Source of the DNA: CALHVX01 sp039198065 | Lineage (GTDB): Bacteria; Pseudomonadota; Gammaproteobacteria; Pseudomonadales; Azotimanducaceae | NCBI GenBank assembly: GCA_039198065.1 | Contig: JBCCTU010000011.1 | Location: 68,472-132,471 of the forward strand | Reading direction: 5' to 3' | DNA length: 64,000 nucleotides | Shown here: positions 61,726 to 64,000 of the stretch, piece after piece | How the letters are laid out: each line of letters starts with the position of its first letter | Numbering within the stretch: position 1 is the stretch's first letter | Program-made: the position numbers and the translations under genes | The notes under the pieces: generated by a model | Told to the model about the DNA's origin: nothing | Seen by the model: only the letters and a program-made list of their open reading frames with translations | Databases searched by the model: none

Positions 61726-63246
61726 GTGGCATCACGCCAGCAACCGCGGAAACTCAAAACGACAGACGCCGCCTTCATCATGATGGAGACCGAGCAAGCG
61801 CCCATGCATGTGGCGTCCGTGGAGCTGATGGAGCTGCCTCGCGGCGTCACACCTGACAACTTTATTGAGGGTCTGCAGACCTTCATCAGCGAACGCCTCG
61901 ATCTGATTCCCTACTTGACCAACCGGCTGCAGTTTTCGCCGCTGAACTTCGATCAGCCGGTCTGGGTGCGGGACGAGGACTTTGATATCGCTCGGCACAT
62001 CTACCGCGTCGATGCGCCAGCACCGGGTGGCCAAGCTGAACTCGAGGCCACCGTAGCGCGGCTCCATGAAGCGCCTATGGACCGGGCGCATCCGCTCTGG
62101 GAGTACGCCGTCATCTGCGGACTCGAGAACAATCGCGTGGCCTACTACAGCCGCATTCACCACTGCGCTATTGACGGCGTGAGTGGCAATGCGGCAACGC
62201 AGCTGTTGATGGATGAAAGTCCGGACCACAGCGCACGCGAGCTTCCGGCCCCGGCGCCGGAAAGCCACCTCGGCGATCACACGCCGGCAGAGCTGTGGCT
62301 CGCGGGGATCGAGAACCTGACGCGCAGTGCGGTCGATCTTGCGACCAATTCAATGGGTTTGTTCGAGACTGGGATCAAACTGCTTCAACGCACGCTCAAT
62401 CCTGGCGCTGGGCTTGGCGCTGCACTCGAGCGCGCGCCTCGCACACGCTTTAACGCACCGGTTACCGGGGAGCGTGCCTACGCAATCGGTGAGTTGCCGC
62501 TCAAAGACGCGAAGGCGCTCGCCAAGGGCGCCAAAGTTACGGTCAACGATGTGTTCCTCGCGGTCTGTGGCGGGGCGTTGCGTCGTTATCTGCGTCGGAC
62601 CGGTGAGCTGCCTAGCCGGCCGCTGCTCGCGGGTTGTCCGGTGTCGTTGCAGCCTGACCCGAGTGCGATGGATTCCAACTTTCTGACCATGATGAAAGTC
62701 AGCATGGGAACGCACATCGAAGACCCGATCCGCCGGCTCAAGCACGTCAGTGCGAGTGCCAACGCGGCCAAGTCGGTGACCGCAGACTCAGCGCTGGCGC
62801 TCGATAACCGCGTGTCCTTTGCGGGGCTGCCAGCACTGATGAATGGTGCTGCGCGGTTGAATGAATCTCTCGGCCTGACCCGCTGGGTCGAGGCGCCCGT
62901 GAACCTCATTGTCTCCAACGTCCCCGGGCCTCGTGCGCCGCTTTACAGCAACGGCGCCAAGATGCTCGCGCACTATCCGGTGTCTATCCCGGCACACGGC
63001 AACGCCGTGAATATCACCGTCCAGAGCTACGTCGACGGTATGTACTTCGCCGTTACTGGGTGCGCCCGCGCGCTGCCGGATGCCGCGGTGCTCCGCGATG
63101 ACCTGCTCGCAGCGTTCGAACAGCTGTGCGCGGCGATGCGCTCAAGCGTCGTCAGTCTACCGGCTGTGGAGATACCCAAGACCGAACAACCCACGCCAAA
63201 ACAGTCGGATGGGCGGTCGAGCCAAGGGTCGGCCCAGGTCGCCTGA
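61726..63246 (+). CDS. Wax ester synthase/diacylglycerol acyltransferase (WS/DGAT)
   Basis: A 506-residue WS/DGAT enzyme. The catalytic motif HHxxxDG is IHHCAIDG (His145, His146, Asp150). Other motifs are PLWEYAVICGLENNRVA, NDVFLAVCGGALRRYL, and the PLW and NVPGP motifs (VSNVPGPRAPLYSNG). It makes wax esters or triacylglycerol from acyl-CoA. The GTG at 61726 has AGGAG 6 bases upstream; the longer frame from 61582 has no conserved start. The C-terminal 30 residues are Gln/Ser/Pro-rich. It sits between PhaR and phasin genes, in a carbon-storage locus. Confidence 0.92.
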   Translation: MASRQQPRKLKTTDAAFIMMETEQAPMHVASVELMELPRGVTPDNFIEGLQTFISERLDLIPYLTNRLQFSPLNFDQPVWVRDEDFDIARHIYRVDAPAPGGQAELEATVARLHEAPMDRAHPLWEYAVICGLENNRVAYYSRIHHCAIDGVSGNAATQLLMDESPDHSARELPAPAPESHLGDHTPAELWLAGIENLTRSAVDLATNSMGLFETGIKLLQRTLNPGAGLGAALERAPRTRFNAPVTGERAYAIGELPLKDAKALAKGAKVTVNDVFLAVCGGALRRYLRRTGELPSRPLLAGCPVSLQPDPSAMDSNFLTMMKVSMGTHIEDPIRRLKHVSASANAAKSVTADSALALDNRVSFAGLPALMNGAARLNESLGLTRWVEAPVNLIVSNVPGPRAPLYSNGAKMLAHYPVSIPAHGNAVNITVQSYVDGMYFAVTGCARALPDAAVLRDDLLAAFEQLCAAMRSSVVSLPAVEIPKTEQPTPKQSDGRSSQGSAQVA

Positions 63247-63342
63247 GGCCGGACTCCTGCCTCAGGCAGCACCGCCGGCCGAGCCGGCGGAGTGCCTTCG
63301 AAAACATCAGATTCGGTCGATTTGTGTGCGGTGCACCATTTT

Positions 63343-63393
63343 ATGTTGCAATGCACAACGAGCTGTGGAGAATAGCGTTGTGCACTGCAACAT
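63343..63393 (+). promoter_or_regulatory. Inverted pair of PhaR-type operator sites upstream of the phasin gene
   Basis: ATGTTGCAATGCACAAC (63343-63359) and GTTGTGCACTGCAACAT (63377-63393) are inverted copies differing at one base, separated by 17 bases. Another TGTGC-type half lies at about 63325-63336 and a further one at 63393-63399. The element lies 121-171 bases before the phasin ATG. Confidence 0.65.
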
Positions 63394-63513
63394 TGTGCGC
63401 TTCGGCGCGGCTAATGTTCGGTGCAGCGGCTCCGTGTCAACGGTAAAACCGACCTGGAGTCGCTCCCTTTAACAATGGCCCGAATGTAACGGACCAAACC
63501 TGAGAGGAAGCTC

Positions 63514-63855
63514 ATGAGCATGATCGATCGTCAAATGAAGCTGGGCCGCGAGCTGGTCGAGCTGAACACGTCCACCGCCCGTCGTCTGTTCGAAGTACAG
63601 ACCCAAGGCGTGCGTCAGTACTTTGAAACCAACGAAGAGTTCGCCAAGCGTCTTCCGGAAGTTCGTGACGTTACGTCGTTCATCGAGCTTCAGCGCGAAT
63701 ACGGCCAGACGCTGTGGAATGACGCTCAGCATAGCTTCCGCGAGAACGGTAGCGTGATCCGCGAAGCCGTTGAGCACACGGGCAAAGCCCTGCGCGCTGC
63801 CTTCACTGGCGCTGCGGACGACGCGGCAGAAGCCGTCCAGGAAGCTGCTGCCTGA
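63514..63855 (+). CDS. Phasin family protein
   Basis: A 113-residue amphipathic helical protein with the phasin pattern LVELNTSTARRLFEVQTQGVRQYFETN and REYGQTLWNDAQHSFRENGSVIREAVEHTG. It coats polyhydroxyalkanoate granules. The ribosome binding site GAGAGGAAG precedes the ATG. The inverted PhaR-type element upstream suggests derepression when granules form. No PHA synthase gene lies in the window, so it must be elsewhere. Confidence 0.9.
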   Translation: MSMIDRQMKLGRELVELNTSTARRLFEVQTQGVRQYFETNEEFAKRLPEVRDVTSFIELQREYGQTLWNDAQHSFRENGSVIREAVEHTGKALRAAFTGAADDAAEAVQEAAA

Positions 63856-63860
63856 TCAGT

Positions 63861-63973
63861 CCCAAGTCGGCGTAACCCGGTTTAGCCACTGGGACACACG
63901 CTGCGGGCGGCGCCGATAGGCGCCCCCCCCCGCGGGTGTGCCCCTGGGGAAACCCGGGTTAGCCGACGTGGGG
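63861..63973. repeat. Long imperfect hairpin with about 50-bp arms
   Basis: Arm 1 (63861-63914, CCCAAGTCGGCGTAACCCGG onwards) pairs with arm 2 (63919-63973, GGCGCCCC... to AGCCGACGTGGGG) across a 4-base loop GATA. Most positions pair, with a few mismatches and bulges, and arm 2 contains a run of nine C. It starts 5 bases after the phasin stop. No U tract follows, so it is not a classical terminator. It could be an mRNA-stabilising structure, a palindromic repeat or a miniature mobile remnant. Confidence 0.7.
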
Positions 63974-64000
63974 CAGATAAGGCCGCACCATCAAGGACGG

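Overview
The window reads as a chromosomal segment of a high-GC, aerobic, Gram-negative bacterium. A gammaproteobacterium, probably aquatic, fits best: it has a TonB-dependent receptor with a partner lipoprotein, a DUF2959 lipoprotein, a complete cbb3 oxidase operon with FixLJ, a PhaR/phasin system, a wax-ester synthase, RND efflux and many acyl-CoA enzymes. The lineage is inferred from gene content; no rRNA or marker gene is present. I found no phage, transposase, integrase, CRISPR array, tRNA or rRNA. Gene density is high, with many ATGA/TGATG junctions.

Layout. 1-11,000: mixed metabolic genes (flavin reductase fragment, SDR, luciferase-like oxidoreductase, MATE exporter, Fpg/Nei glycosylase, a CinA-like/nucleotidylyltransferase fusion, hydrolases, AGCS symporter, acyl-CoA dehydrogenase, SMP-30 protein). 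11,000-18,640: envelope block with an alanine-rich lipoprotein, a 1077-residue TonB-dependent receptor and a 947-residue lipoprotein made of two near-identical halves. 18,640-27,900: thiolase, an OmpR/EnvZ-type two-component pair, an RNA-like intergenic region, an OmpA porin with calcium-type repeats, a DUF2959 lipoprotein, a MaoC pair and a pectate-lyase-like protein. 27,900-32,110 (minus strand): a YrbL-like kinase, a glycosyltransferase, a receiver protein lacking its phospho-acceptor Asp, FixJ and a FixL with the haem residues conserved. 32,300-40,560: divergent operon uspA-ccoNOQPG-(ccoH position)-ccoI-ccoS-Yip1. 40,600-51,120: SDR, esterase, ClpP, glycosyltransferase, and a minus-strand operon of YjiH-type membrane protein, ureohydrolase, RND adaptor and RND pump. 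51,200-59,700: acyl-CoA enzymes, SulP transporter, amidohydrolase, DJ-1/PfpI protein, sulfotransferase, Nudix hydrolase, NhaA. 59,700-64,000: carbon-storage locus with lipase-like hydrolase and PhaR, a WS/DGAT acyltransferase and a phasin.

How the parts work together. FixLJ diverges from the high-affinity oxidase operon, so oxygen sensing and microaerobic respiration are probably coupled. At the right end, near-identical 17-bp TGC/GCA-type sites lie upstream of the phasin gene and of the lipase-phaR operon, which suggests PhaR autoregulation and phasin control. The receptor-lipoprotein pair looks like a surface uptake system of unknown substrate. The YjiH-ureohydrolase-RND operon may handle a guanidino compound.

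The most unusual observations are: the recent internal duplication in the receptor-linked lipoprotein; the CinA-like/nucleotidylyltransferase fusion; the pseudo-receiver beside FixLJ; a probable CTG start with an ideal ribosome binding site; short tandem duplications sitting on the stop codons of three unrelated genes; a terminator closing a gene-free, hairpin-rich stretch upstream of ompA; and a long near-perfect hairpin at the right edge.
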